Source: Planctomycetales bacterium
Lineage (GTDB): Bacteria > Planctomycetota > Planctomycetia > Isosphaerales > Isosphaeraceae
DNA: 41,506 nt
Reading direction: 5' to 3'
NCBI GenBank assembly: GCA_027452145.1
Contig: DAIDHB010000353.1
Coordinates: forward strand, 1 to 41,506
Below the pieces are notes generated by a model. It saw only the letters and a program-made list of their open reading frames with translations, searched no databases and was not told the origin of the DNA. Positions 24,771 to 35,342 of this stretch are shown here, piece after piece. The position numbers were made by a program, and so were the translations under genes. How positions within the stretch are numbered: position 1 is the first letter of the stretch; the number at the start of each line of letters is the position of its first letter.

Positions 24771-27700
24771 ATGGGTTTCGCCACGCAGTGTCGTCGTCCT
24801 CGGCGAGACAAGGCCGAGCTCCGCCGCCGTCGCAAGCTGGGGGCGCACGGACGGCATCCGGCCATCGAGTCGCTCGAGGGCCGCGTGGTCCTGAGCGTGG
24901 TCGACCTGACCGCCGTGGGCTCGAGCGGCACGATCAACGGCGCCATCTTCCGTCAGGGTCAGACCGCGCCGGCCGGCTCGGGCACGCTGGAGTCCTTCGT
25001 CCGGATCCAGCAGACCGGCACCGAATACGGCTACAACACCGACGCCGCCCGCCCGTACACCGATCCGATCCTCCTGAACGGCGGGACGGGTACGACCGCG
25101 ACCTTCAACCGCGCCTTGCCGCTGGACACCGTGCCGATCGTCTCGATCGGCGGGCAGGCGTACCTGGACTTCTCCCTCGACATCAACCAGCAGAGCTCGG
25201 CGCCGCTCATCTCGCTGGACGAGGTCCAGGTCTCGATCGCGGGCTCCAACACCGTCCAGGGTTATTCCACCGACGGCACCTACGGCGGCCAGGCGAGCCT
25301 GGTCTACGACATGGGGGGCAGCGCCAGCACATGGGTGAAGCTCAACGCCGACCTGTCGCCGGGCAGCGGTGGGGCCGACATGAACATGGACATCCCGCTC
25401 AGCGCCCTGCCCGATAGCGCCTTCAGCGGCGCCAATCGCGCCTTGCCGCTCAGCAGCAGCCAGTACCTGTACGTCTACTCGCATCTCGGCTCCCAGAATC
25501 TCAACTCGGGGGACACCGTCGGCTCGGCCAACAACGGCTATGAGGAGTGGGCGACCCCGGCGCTGGGGGCCTCGGCGTCCACGACCGCCACGACGATCTA
25601 CGACGCGGCGACGGACCTGGCGGTGACCAGTCCGCAGCCGGCGGGCATCAGCATCAAGGATGGCGCCACGGTGACCGGCACGGCAAACGCCGTCCCGACC
25701 GGGGCCGTGACGTTCCTGTTCTACAACGACGCCACCGGCAGCGGCACGCCCATTGCGGCCGGTACAGTCCTGCTCAATGCCGCCGGTGTGGCGAATTACT
25801 CGAGCATCGAGGGACCGCTGGTCGCGGGGGTCTATTCGTTCGTCGCGCACTACAACGGCGATGGCAAATACCTCCCGTCGGATAGCCCCGTCGAGCCGAT
25901 GACGATCATCAAGCGGACGCCGACGACCTCGACTCAGATCATCAACTCGTCGGGCGCGCCGATCCTCTCGCCCTACGAGGTGCCGCTGGGGACCTCGGTC
26001 CGCGACACCGCGATCGTGACCAACCAGTCCTCCGCGCTGCCGGCGACGGGGACGGTGACCTACGAGTTCTTCAACAACCTCACCGGCACCACGCCCGCGG
26101 TGTCGACCCAGACGGTCAACCTGAACGCCAACGGCTCGGTGCCGGATTCGGCGCTCCAGGGCCCGCTGGCGGCCGGCGCCTACAGCTACATCGCGATCTA
26201 CAGCGGCGACGGCAATTACAACGGGGCGACCAGTCCCGTCGAGCCGCTCACCGTCACAACGGCGACCTCGACGACGACGACCGCGATCGCCGACTCCACC
26301 GGCACGCCCATCCCGCCGCCGTACAACGTGGCGCTGGGGACCTCGGTGATGGACACCGCGACGATCCTCGGCCAGTTCTCGACCGTCCCGGCGACGGGGA
26401 CAGTGACCTATGAGTTCTTCAACAACCTCACCGGCACCGCGCCCGCGATATCGACCCAGACGGTCACCCTGAACGCCAACGGCTCGGTGCCGAACTCGGC
26501 CCTCCAGGGACCGCTGGCCGCCGGCACGTACAGCTTCGTCGCGATCTACAGCGGCGACTCGAATTACGCCGGGTCCACCAGCGACGCCGAGCCGCTGATC
26601 GTCGGCACGACCACTCTGGCCGTCACGACGGCGATCGCGGATTCGGGCGGAACGCCCATCCCGTCGCCGTATCACGTCGCGCTGGGGACCTCGGTGATGG
26701 ACACCGCGACGATCCTCGGCCAGTCCTCGACCGTCCCGGCGACGGGGACGGTCACCTACGAGTTCTTCAACAACCTCACCGGCACCGGGTCCCCGGTGTC
26801 GTCCCAGGCGGTCACCGTCAACTCGGACGGCACGGTGCCGAATTCGCCCCTCCAGAGCTCGCTGGCCGCCGGCGACCACAGCTTCGTCGCGGTCTACAGC
26901 GGCGACAACAACTACGCCAGGTTGGTCAGTGCCCCCGAACCGCTTGTGGTCGATCAGGGCACCTCGACCATGGCCTCGGCGATCACCGACTCGAGCGGCA
27001 CGCCCATCCTGGACCCGTTCATCGTGGCGCTGGGCACCACGGTGATGGACACGGCGACGTTAACGCCGAGCCCCGCCGGCTTCACGCCCACCGGGACGGT
27101 GACCTACGATTTCTTCAGCACGATCGACGGCACGGGGACGCCCCTCACCACCGAGGTCGTTACCCTCAACCCGGACGGTTCGGTGCCGGCTTCGCCGTTG
27201 CACGGGCCTCTGGACGCCGGCGCCTACAGCTTCATCGCCGTGTACAGCGGCGACAGCAACTACGCCGGATCGGCCGGCCCCGTCGAGCCGCTCACCGTCA
27301 GCCAGAGTACGCAGGGCGTCACCACGGTGATCGCCGATTCGACCGGTGCGCCCATCCCGTCGCCGTTCATCGTGCCGCTGGGCACCACGGTGGAGGACAC
27401 GGCGGCGATCCTCGGCCAGGCGGCGGACGTGCCGGCCACCGGGACCGTCACCTACGAACTCTTCAACTCGAGCGACGGGACGGGCACGCCGATCACCGAG
27501 GTCGTCGCCCTCAACCCGGACGGCTCGGTGCCCGCCTCGTCGTTACACGGGCCGCTTCCCGCGGGCGCGTATAGCTTCGTCGCGATCTACAGCGGCGACC
27601 GCAACTACGCCGGCTCGACCGGCGCCGTCGAGCCGCTCGACGTCGGCCAGGGCTCATCGGGTATGGGTTCGGCGATCGTCGATTCGGCCGGCGTCCCCGT

Positions 27701-29414
27701 CCCGGCGCCGTTCGCGGCCGTCCTGGGGTCGGTCGTGAAGGACACGGCGACGCTGACCGTGAGCCCGGCGGTCCTGACGCCGACGGGAACCATGACCTAC
27801 TCCTTTGCGGGGACGGGCGGCACATCGCTCGTCGGCGTGGCCCCGCCCGCGGACTGGACGGCTTCGCCGGACGGGCTGACCTGGACCGAGACCGTGTCGC
27901 TGAGTGGCGGCCTCGTGCCCGATTCGGCATTCACGGCGGTACTGCCGGCGGGAACGTACGCGTTCACGACGTCGTACAGCGGCGATGCCAACTACGCGGC
28001 GAGCACGGGCGACCCCGAGCCCCTCACGGTCAACAAGGGTACCCTCGGCCTGAGCACCACGATCTACAACACCGACGGCACGGCGGTCGTCGGGCCGATC
28101 GCGCCGGGGTCCTCGGTCTACGATACCGCTGGTTTCAGCGGCCAGGTTGGCGGCTTCGTGCCGGACATGAGCGGGGTGAAGTACTCCTTCAACGGTGCGG
28201 ATGCCGGCAGCGGCGCGCAGTCGACGACGCAGGGGCCGCTCGGGCCTGGGGATTACGCGTTCTCGGTGACGTTCGTCGGCGACAGCAACTACAACCCGAT
28301 CGCGGTCCCCGTGGCCGAGCCGCTGACGGTGGCCGGGGCCGTCTCGAGCATCCAGACGGTGATCGTGAATACCAATCACGACCCGGTGGGGACGAGCTAC
28401 CTGCTGCCGGTCGCTCGCACCAACCCGGCGAGCCGCGCCGCCGCGGCCGTCGGTCTCTCGAAGGGCGCCGTCGTGCTCGACACGGCGACGGTGAGCGTCG
28501 CCCCCGGCGGTCCCACGCCCACGGGCACGGTGGCCTACTCGTTTACCGGCACCAATGGCACGTCGCTGGCCGGGATGAAGGCCCCGGCGGGCTGGACCGT
28601 CTCGGCGGACCGGCGGACCTGGACCGAGACCGTGACCCTGAACGGCGGGACGGTGCCCGATTCCAGGCCCACCGCGGCGCTGCCTCCGGGCGACTACCTC
28701 TTCAAGGCGTCGTACAGCGGCGATGCCCACTACGGGGGCTCGGTCAGCCCTGAGGAGCCGCTGGCGATCCAGCATCCTCCGGGCGCGGTCGTCAAGCGTC
28801 CCCATCAGCCGTGCGCGCAGGTCAGGTCCGACCTGATCCATGCGGCGGGCACGTCGAAGGTCACGGTCCCCGTCGGTGTCTCGCACGGGAAGATCGCCCG
28901 CACCGGGCGGGCGTACATCTCCTACTACGTGCAGTTCTTCGCGCCGAAGTCGAGCTTCCAGCTCATCGTCCACCAGGCGCAGGCCAGCCCCTTGCGGCCG
29001 TTCGCGGTGGCGGGCCGTCGGATCGGCCTGCACGATACCCGGAACCAGCTCATCCCGCTGGCCCCGCGCGACGTGAAGTTCAGCCCGACCGAGGTGAAGC
29101 TCAACCTGAGCGGATTGACCCCTGGCAAGGACTACATCGTTGGTGTGACTTACGGCACGAGCAACCTGGTGGGCAGCCGCTGGCCGTTCGGCGGGGGCGC
29201 GACGGTGTACGACGTCTTCCAGACGACGACGTCGGTCTCGGGCATCGTGCCGAAGTCGACCGTGAAGGTGCCGATCCAGGCAGGGAAGACCGCCGCCTCG
29301 GCGGCCCGGGTCTCGCACGGGCCGCATGCCGCGGCGGCGATGCATCCGTCCCTGATCGATCGGGCCGTCGAGGCGATCGCGGCAAGCCCGGCGCGGGTCT
29401 CGCGGTCGCGGTGA
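24771..29414 (+). CDS. Giant surface protein with tandem Ig-like modules
   Basis: 1,547 residues, predicted extracellular. CAGGAG eight bases before the ATG supports the start. A basic leader with no hydrophobic core is followed by SLEGRVVLS (34-42), a variant of the LEPR-XLL motif with Gly for Pro. Residues about 50-265 form a beta-rich N-terminal domain I cannot name. Then come about nine Big-3-type Ig-like modules of the PATGTVTYEFFN ... YSFVAIYSGDSNYAGS type. Anchors at 25980, 26328, 26676, 27024, 27372 and 27720 give an exact 348-bp (116-residue) period; the later modules are longer. The C-terminal 220 residues (from about PHQPCAQVRSDL) form a separate beta-rich region ending in a basic ARVSRSR tail. 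No membrane or sortase anchor is visible. Probably an adhesin or cell-wall/stalk protein; the ligand is unknown. Confidence 0.83.
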   Translation: MGFATQCRRPRRDKAELRRRRKLGAHGRHPAIESLEGRVVLSVVDLTAVGSSGTINGAIFRQGQTAPAGSGTLESFVRIQQTGTEYGYNTDAARPYTDPILLNGGTGTTATFNRALPLDTVPIVSIGGQAYLDFSLDINQQSSAPLISLDEVQVSIAGSNTVQGYSTDGTYGGQASLVYDMGGSASTWVKLNADLSPGSGGADMNMDIPLSALPDSAFSGANRALPLSSSQYLYVYSHLGSQNLNSGDTVGSANNGYEEWATPALGASASTTATTIYDAATDLAVTSPQPAGISIKDGATVTGTANAVPTGAVTFLFYNDATGSGTPIAAGTVLLNAAGVANYSSIEGPLVAGVYSFVAHYNGDGKYLPSDSPVEPMTIIKRTPTTSTQIINSSGAPILSPYEVPLGTSVRDTAIVTNQSSALPATGTVTYEFFNNLTGTTPAVSTQTVNLNANGSVPDSALQGPLAAGAYSYIAIYSGDGNYNGATSPVEPLTVTTATSTTTTAIADSTGTPIPPPYNVALGTSVMDTATILGQFSTVPATGTVTYEFFNNLTGTAPAISTQTVTLNANGSVPNSALQGPLAAGTYSFVAIYSGDSNYAGSTSDAEPLIVGTTTLAVTTAIADSGGTPIPSPYHVALGTSVMDTATILGQSSTVPATGTVTYEFFNNLTGTGSPVSSQAVTVNSDGTVPNSPLQSSLAAGDHSFVAVYSGDNNYARLVSAPEPLVVDQGTSTMASAITDSSGTPILDPFIVALGTTVMDTATLTPSPAGFTPTGTVTYDFFSTIDGTGTPLTTEVVTLNPDGSVPASPLHGPLDAGAYSFIAVYSGDSNYAGSAGPVEPLTVSQSTQGVTTVIADSTGAPIPSPFIVPLGTTVEDTAAILGQAADVPATGTVTYELFNSSDGTGTPITEVVALNPDGSVPASSLHGPLPAGAYSFVAIYSGDRNYAGSTGAVEPLDVGQGSSGMGSAIVDSAGVPVPAPFAAVLGSVVKDTATLTVSPAVLTPTGTMTYSFAGTGGTSLVGVAPPADWTASPDGLTWTETVSLSGGLVPDSAFTAVLPAGTYAFTTSYSGDANYAASTGDPEPLTVNKGTLGLSTTIYNTDGTAVVGPIAPGSSVYDTAGFSGQVGGFVPDMSGVKYSFNGADAGSGAQSTTQGPLGPGDYAFSVTFVGDSNYNPIAVPVAEPLTVAGAVSSIQTVIVNTNHDPVGTSYLLPVARTNPASRAAAAVGLSKGAVVLDTATVSVAPGGPTPTGTVAYSFTGTNGTSLAGMKAPAGWTVSADRRTWTETVTLNGGTVPDSRPTAALPPGDYLFKASYSGDAHYGGSVSPEEPLAIQHPPGAVVKRPHQPCAQVRSDLIHAAGTSKVTVPVGVSHGKIARTGRAYISYYVQFFAPKSSFQLIVHQAQASPLRPFAVAGRRIGLHDTRNQLIPLAPRDVKFSPTEVKLNLSGLTPGKDYIVGVTYGTSNLVGSRWPFGGGATVYDVFQTTTSVSGIVPKSTVKVPIQAGKTAASAARVSHGPHAAAAMHPSLIDRAVEAIAASPARVSRSR
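25980..28067. repeat. 348-bp coding tandem repeat (Ig-like modules)
   Basis: A GTGGCGCTGGGGAC-like anchor recurs at six positions with five consecutive steps of exactly 348 bp. Neighbouring units keep long stretches of identical DNA (for example around 26340 and 26688), so recent duplication or gene conversion is likely. The unit starting at 27720 is longer by 12 codons. Confidence 0.88.
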
Positions 29415-29442
29415 TATTCGAGATGCTTGAAAAATCGATTCG

Positions 29443-29492
29443 ACGCATGGGCCGATGCCCGCCCCCGCGAGGTCGGCGTCGAGGCCATGCGT
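29443..29492. terminator. Inverted repeat between convergent genes
   Basis: ACGCATGG (29443-29450) pairs with CCATGCGT (29485-29492), enclosing GCCGA/TCGGC. It lies in the 86-bp gap between the stop of the second giant gene and the stop of the SGNH hydrolase. A bidirectional terminator is likely, without a clear T-run. Confidence 0.5.
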
Positions 29493-29500
29493 TATTCGCT

Positions 29501-30898
29501 TTACCGACGGACGGCGCCGGTGCCCTGGCCGGAGACCTGGTGAATCGGTCCGGCAGGACGGTCGGGCGAGCCGCCAGGCCCCGGCGTCCGCCGGCTTGCG
29601 GCCAGTCGCAGGAGTCCCTGCGACTCTTCCAGCAGTCGGCCCCGGATCATCTCGGCCATCTGGTGGTTCCCCTCCGGCGTGAGATGGCACTCGTCGGAGA
29701 AGAGCGACGGGGGTTGATGCTCGAAGAACTGCTGGACGTCGATGAGCGGCAGCCCCCGGCTCACGACCCAGGCCGTCAGGGCGGTGTTGTAGCCGGGCAC
29801 CGATCCTCGCCAGGTGGGATCCTGGCGCAGCGCGGCCGGTGCGAGCTTGTGCGGCCGGGTCAGGAACACGATCGGAATGCCGCGCGCCTCGGCGGCCGAG
29901 CGGAATCGCTCGAGATTGACCAGGTAGTCCTCGACGCTCACCCGCGGATGGGCCGAGCCGGCCGGTGCCACCGGCGGCTGGGCTCGTAGCGACCGGGTGT
30001 AATACATCAGCACGAGGTAAGCGCGATAACGGATGAGCGCGCGCTGGCAGACGACCACCGGCCAGGGCGGAGGCTGGAACGACCTGTCGGGCTGGCCGAT
30101 CGCCTGCGCGGCGTCGTTCCATCCGTAGGAGACCAGGACCAGGTCGGGCTGGTAGTGGTCGACCTCCTGGAGGAACCGCAGCACGCCTTGATGCGACGAG
30201 TAGCCCGCGACCCCGGCGTTGACGACCTCGACCCGACGCCCGGCGAGCGGGGGCTGGTCCTGGAGCATCGTCCGCAGCCAGGTCACCCATCCCCCCTTGG
30301 GCGGGCCGTCGGTCAGCGAATCGCCGTAGCACATCACGCGGACCACGTCCGACGGTTTGGGGACCTGGATCAGCGGCCCCTTGAAGCGCTGGGCGCTATA
30401 CGGCTTCCGCGCGACCGGCCGCCAGAGCAGGACCGGGTCGGGCTCGCGGTTCTCGTCGCCGGTGATCGTCGCCAGCCGCCAGTCGTCGTGGCCCGATCGC
30501 CACACCGTCTGGATCGCCTGGTGGTATTTCAGGACCCCCAGCCCGGTGAGGATCCGGCACGAAAGCTCGGCCAGGCCGAGCGGGACAAGACTGGCGGCCG
30601 CCACGGTGAGCATGATTTTGACGGCATGCCATCGCACGAGACGCAGGGTCGCTTGTTTGAGTGATTCGGGCGCGAACCAGACGGCCAGGTCGATCGCCAG
30701 GAGTCCGAGCGCCGCGAGCGCCGACTCGAGCGGTTCGGCGCCGGGCATCAGGAGCTGGCAGGAGCATGCGTAGAGGAGATTCACCAGGATCGCCAGCATC
30801 GCAAGCGGACCGCGGGGCCGGCGGCGCATCCAGAGCCAGGAGAGTCCTGCGGCGGCCAGCCAGACCGACCAGCATCCTTGCCAGCTCAAATGCGGCAT
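29501..30898 (-). CDS. SGNH/GDSL hydrolase with N-terminal membrane region
   Basis: 465 residues. Hydrophobic segments at about 8-24, 32-50, 57-76 and 92-111 anchor it, and a catalytic SGNH domain follows. Block I is MCYGDSLTDG with Ser194, block II has Gly229 in VVNAGVAGYSS, block III is SYGWND with Asn261, and block V is SDECHLTPEGNH with Asp402 and His405. This is a complete serine esterase/lipase set. Such anchored SGNH domains often act on acyl groups of cell-surface polysaccharides, but the substrate here is not shown. An exact AGGAGG seven bases before the ATG at 30898 makes the start secure. It is convergent with the second giant surface protein. Confidence 0.87.
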   Translation of the reverse strand: MPHLSWQGCWSVWLAAAGLSWLWMRRRPRGPLAMLAILVNLLYACSCQLLMPGAEPLESALAALGLLAIDLAVWFAPESLKQATLRLVRWHAVKIMLTVAAASLVPLGLAELSCRILTGLGVLKYHQAIQTVWRSGHDDWRLATITGDENREPDPVLLWRPVARKPYSAQRFKGPLIQVPKPSDVVRVMCYGDSLTDGPPKGGWVTWLRTMLQDQPPLAGRRVEVVNAGVAGYSSHQGVLRFLQEVDHYQPDLVLVSYGWNDAAQAIGQPDRSFQPPPWPVVVCQRALIRYRAYLVLMYYTRSLRAQPPVAPAGSAHPRVSVEDYLVNLERFRSAAEARGIPIVFLTRPHKLAPAALRQDPTWRGSVPGYNTALTAWVVSRGLPLIDVQQFFEHQPPSLFSDECHLTPEGNHQMAEMIRGRLLEESQGLLRLAASRRTPGPGGSPDRPAGPIHQVSGQGTGAVRR

Positions 30899-31161
30899 TT
30901 CTTGCCTCCTGAGGCCGGCTCGCCCAGGCCGGTTGCGAATTCCCCGGCCCTCGACGATTCGCGAGAAATTCCGGGGAGCGAATGCCCAGCGCGCTTGCGC
31001 GGCACTCGGACGGGGCTATCAAGGCCGGGACGATCCATCCTGGTCCGTCCAGGGTCCTTCTCGGCTTTATCGGCACAATCGGTTCTGTCCTGAAATCAAA
31101 ATCCCGCGATCGGCTGTTTGGCCTGAGTGCGACCCTGGATGAGAGAGAGCGCCCAGCGATG

Positions 31162-31240
31162 GACGTCGCCGGGTCCTAGGCGAACCGGCGACGTGAGTCG
31201 CCGGGTGGGTGGCGGACCGCGACGTGAGTCGCCGGGTGCT
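31162..31240. repeat. About 30-bp direct repeats before aspS
   Basis: GCGACGTGAGTCGCCGGGTG occurs at 31188 and 31219 (period 31 bp). A related, shorter unit begins at 31162 (GACGTCGCCGGGTCC). The unit GCGACGTGAGTCGC is itself partly palindromic. It may be an operator or a chance repeat. Confidence 0.6.
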
Positions 31241-31284
31241 GGGCGAACCGGCGCCTGGTCGGTCGTGTCGGAATCCTCGATGCC

Positions 31285-31314
31285 TTGACGGTTTTCGTCT
31301 CCAAGGGGTATCGT
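31285..31314 (+). promoter_or_regulatory. Candidate promoter of aspS
   Basis: TTGACG (31285-31290), an 18-nt spacer, then TATCGT (31309-31314). Transcription would start near 31321, upstream of the ATG at 31364 and downstream of the in-frame GTG at 31313, which favours the ATG. Confidence 0.4.
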
Positions 31315-31363
31315 GATCGACCGATGGAACAAGGCCGGATCCTCTGTCGCCGATAGCCGAATC

Positions 31364-33133
<1,770 letters not shown>

Positions 33134-33161
33134 GGATCGATCCCGAGGGGGTTGCTGATCG

Positions 33162-33237
33162 GGGCCGGGCCTCACGGCGAGCCGGGACCAGGAAGCGGCC
33201 TCGCCTCATCCCGGCTCGGGCGGAGTCTCGCCCTCGC
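33162..33237. repeat. REP-like inverted repeat, third copy
   Basis: GGGCCTCACGGCGAGCCGGG near 33168-33187 faces CCCGGCTCGGGCGGAGTCTC near 33210-33229. It is a diverged member of the family at 3170 and 7733. It lies after the aspS stop, in the 327-bp gap before the next gene; the rest of that gap shows nothing notable. Confidence 0.65.
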
Positions 33238-33460
33238 ACTCGCGGGATGGACGCGGAACGCCCCCATCGGGCGGGCAAGATGCCACCGACCGTGCGGCCT
33301 GGCCGGTCGACCCCTCGTAGGGGGAACGACCGGGGGATACAATAGGATCGCGCGGGACGTTCGGGTCTGGGTTCACGCTCGACTTCGGCTGCGAGCCTGA
33401 TTTCGGGTTCGACGAGATCGCCCGCGGAGGAGGGGCCCTGGCATCGCCGGGGGAGGGGCG

Positions 33461-33934
33461 ATGCGGGTGTCGGTGGTGCTGCACGAGCGGCTGGGGAACT
33501 GGAACCGGCAATTGCGGCCCCGGCTGGCCCGCCAGCCCGTCCGCTGGTTCGAGTCGCGCTCCGCCGTCGACCTGGACGGGATCCTGGCGGGTGTCGCGGC
33601 CCCGGTGGTGCTGATCGACCTGGCCCGGCGGCCGCTGGAGGGCCTGGCGGCGCTCGAGGCCGTGGACTCGCGGGCTCCTGGCGCCCGGACCCTGGTCCTG
33701 GACCCCGCTTCGCAGCCCGAGGTCGCCGGACTGGCCCGCGAGCTGGGGGCGACCCACGTGGTCTCGGGGTTCGTGCCGCCTCCCGAGGTGGCCGGCTTGC
33801 TCGAGCGCTGGATCGCCCTGGCCTGGCGCGACCTCGAGCGTGCCGGCTGGTCGCGTGCGACTCCTCCCGACGCGACGACCGAGCCCTGGGGCTGGCTCTC
33901 CGAATACCTCGATGCGTCGGCCGCCTTGCGGTGA
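33461..33934 (+). CDS. Receiver-like small protein of unknown function
   Basis: 157 residues, soluble. The middle follows a CheY-like pattern: VVLIDLARRPLEGLAALEAV with an Asp where the phospho-acceptor would be, then TLVLDPASQPEVAGLARELG and THVVSGFVPPPEVAGLL. The Lys normally found in the later KP motif is missing, so it is at best a degenerate receiver. GGGAGGGG just before the ATG supports the start. It lies 60 bp before the Mrp/ApbC gene on the same strand and is probably co-transcribed. The fold is a guess from the pattern, not a family match. Confidence 0.6.
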   Translation: MRVSVVLHERLGNWNRQLRPRLARQPVRWFESRSAVDLDGILAGVAAPVVLIDLARRPLEGLAALEAVDSRAPGARTLVLDPASQPEVAGLARELGATHVVSGFVPPPEVAGLLERWIALAWRDLERAGWSRATPPDATTEPWGWLSEYLDASAALR

Positions 33935-33994
33935 CCGGCCCCCTCATACGTTACCTGCCGCTACCGCCGAGTTCAAACCTGGGGACGAAGACCG

Positions 33995-35161
33995 ATGTTC
34001 GGCAAGTCGAATGCGACGCTCACGGAACGCGATGTCCTGGACGCCCTGAAGGGGGTCAAGGATCCGGATCTCGGCCGCGACCTGGTCGACCTGGGGATGA
34101 TCAAGGACATCCGGATCGGCGACGGGACGGTCGCGCTGACCGTGAACCTGACGACCCCGGCCTGCCCGCTGAAGGCGCAGATCGAGCGGGACGTACGCGG
34201 GGCGCTTCAGGAGCGGCTGCCCGGCAACTGGACGTTCCAGATCAACATGAGCGCGGAGGTCCGCGGCCGGAGCGTCGCCCAGAGCGGCGAGATCCCCGGG
34301 ATCAAGAACGTGATCGCCGTCGGCTCGGGGAAGGGGGGCGTGGGCAAGTCGACGATGGCCGCGACGATCGCCTTCGGGCTCCAGTCGTTCGGGGCGAAGG
34401 TTGGGCTGATGGATGCGGACGTGTATGGGCCGTCGATCCCGCACCTGGTGGGCGCCTCGGGCCGCCCGATGGCGCGGGGCGAGCAGATCCAGCCGATCGA
34501 GGCCGGCGGCCTGAAGCTGATGTCGATGGGGTTCCTGCTCGAGCCGCAGCGGGCCGTGATCATGCGGGGGCCGATGCTGCACGGGATCATCCAGCAGTTC
34601 CTCCGCCAGGTCGACTGGGGCCCCCTGGATTACCTGGTCATCGACCTGCCGCCGGGGACGGGCGACGTGCCGCTGAGCCTGGCGCAGGCCCTGCCGCTGA
34701 CGGGCGCGGTGGTGGTGTGCACGCCGCAGGAGGTGGCGCTGCTGGACGCCACCCGGGCGATCACGATGTTCCGCGAGCTGAAGGTGCCGGTGCTGGGGAT
34801 GATCGAGAACATGGCGTTCTTCGACGTGGCGGCCTACCTCAACGATCGGGGCGGCCCGACCGCGCGGCGGCTGGTCGAGGGGCGGGGCTACTTCGACGCG
34901 CCGGGCGACGAGCGGGTGTACCTCTTCGGCCGGGGCGGGGCGCGGCGGAAGGCGGAGGAGATGGGGGTGCCGTTCCTGGGCGAGGTGCCGCTGAACGTGT
35001 CCCTGCGCGAGGCCGGAGATGAGGGGAGGATCGAGCGGTCGCTCTCGGCCGACTCGCCGGCCCGGCCGCACCTGCTGAACGTGGTCGAGCAGCTCGCCGC
35101 GCAGATCAGCATCCAGAATATCAAGACCCCCAGGATGCCCAAGCTCGAGGTCATCGGCTGA
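33995..35161 (+). CDS. apbC: Mrp/ApbC-type P-loop ATPase, CXXC missing
   Basis: 388 residues. An N-terminal MIP18/DUF59 domain (residues 1-90) keeps the TTPACP motif with Cys57. It is followed by an Mrp/NBP35 ATPase with the deviant Walker A GSGKGGVGKST (110-120), DADVYGPSIPHL and the switch motif DLPPGTGD (217-224). Family members carry and deliver Fe-S clusters in the cytoplasm. The usual CXXC after ENM.(F/Y)F is absent: residues 271-310 run ENMAFFDVAAYLNDRGG and on, with no Cys, then rejoin the family at FGRGGARRKAEEMGVPFLGE. Only Cys57 and Cys242 remain. Cluster binding by this copy is therefore uncertain, and a diverged role is possible. The 40-residue insert replaces the cluster loop. 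Confidence 0.88.
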   Translation: MFGKSNATLTERDVLDALKGVKDPDLGRDLVDLGMIKDIRIGDGTVALTVNLTTPACPLKAQIERDVRGALQERLPGNWTFQINMSAEVRGRSVAQSGEIPGIKNVIAVGSGKGGVGKSTMAATIAFGLQSFGAKVGLMDADVYGPSIPHLVGASGRPMARGEQIQPIEAGGLKLMSMGFLLEPQRAVIMRGPMLHGIIQQFLRQVDWGPLDYLVIDLPPGTGDVPLSLAQALPLTGAVVVCTPQEVALLDATRAITMFRELKVPVLGMIENMAFFDVAAYLNDRGGPTARRLVEGRGYFDAPGDERVYLFGRGGARRKAEEMGVPFLGEVPLNVSLREAGDEGRIERSLSADSPARPHLLNVVEQLAAQISIQNIKTPRMPKLEVIG

Positions 35162-35342
35162 GTCGCCGAGGATCGCGGGCAGGCCATCGGGGGTCTTCGC
35201 GAGTCAGTCGATGGAGTCAGTCGGTCGCGCCATGCGGGCCGTCGGGCGGCCCCGGCGTCCGGCGTCCGGGGGCCGCTGCCGGCGATCACCCGTGTGGGAG
35301 CCGCCGGCCGGCGGGACGCTCATCCGCGAGGCGGGTGGATTC

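Larger units (their letters stand above)
30899..31363. other. Divergent intergenic region before aspS
   Basis: 465 bp with the SGNH ribosome site at its left edge, a direct-repeat patch at 31162-31240 and a promoter candidate at 31285-31314. No convincing gene is seen. Confidence 0.6.
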
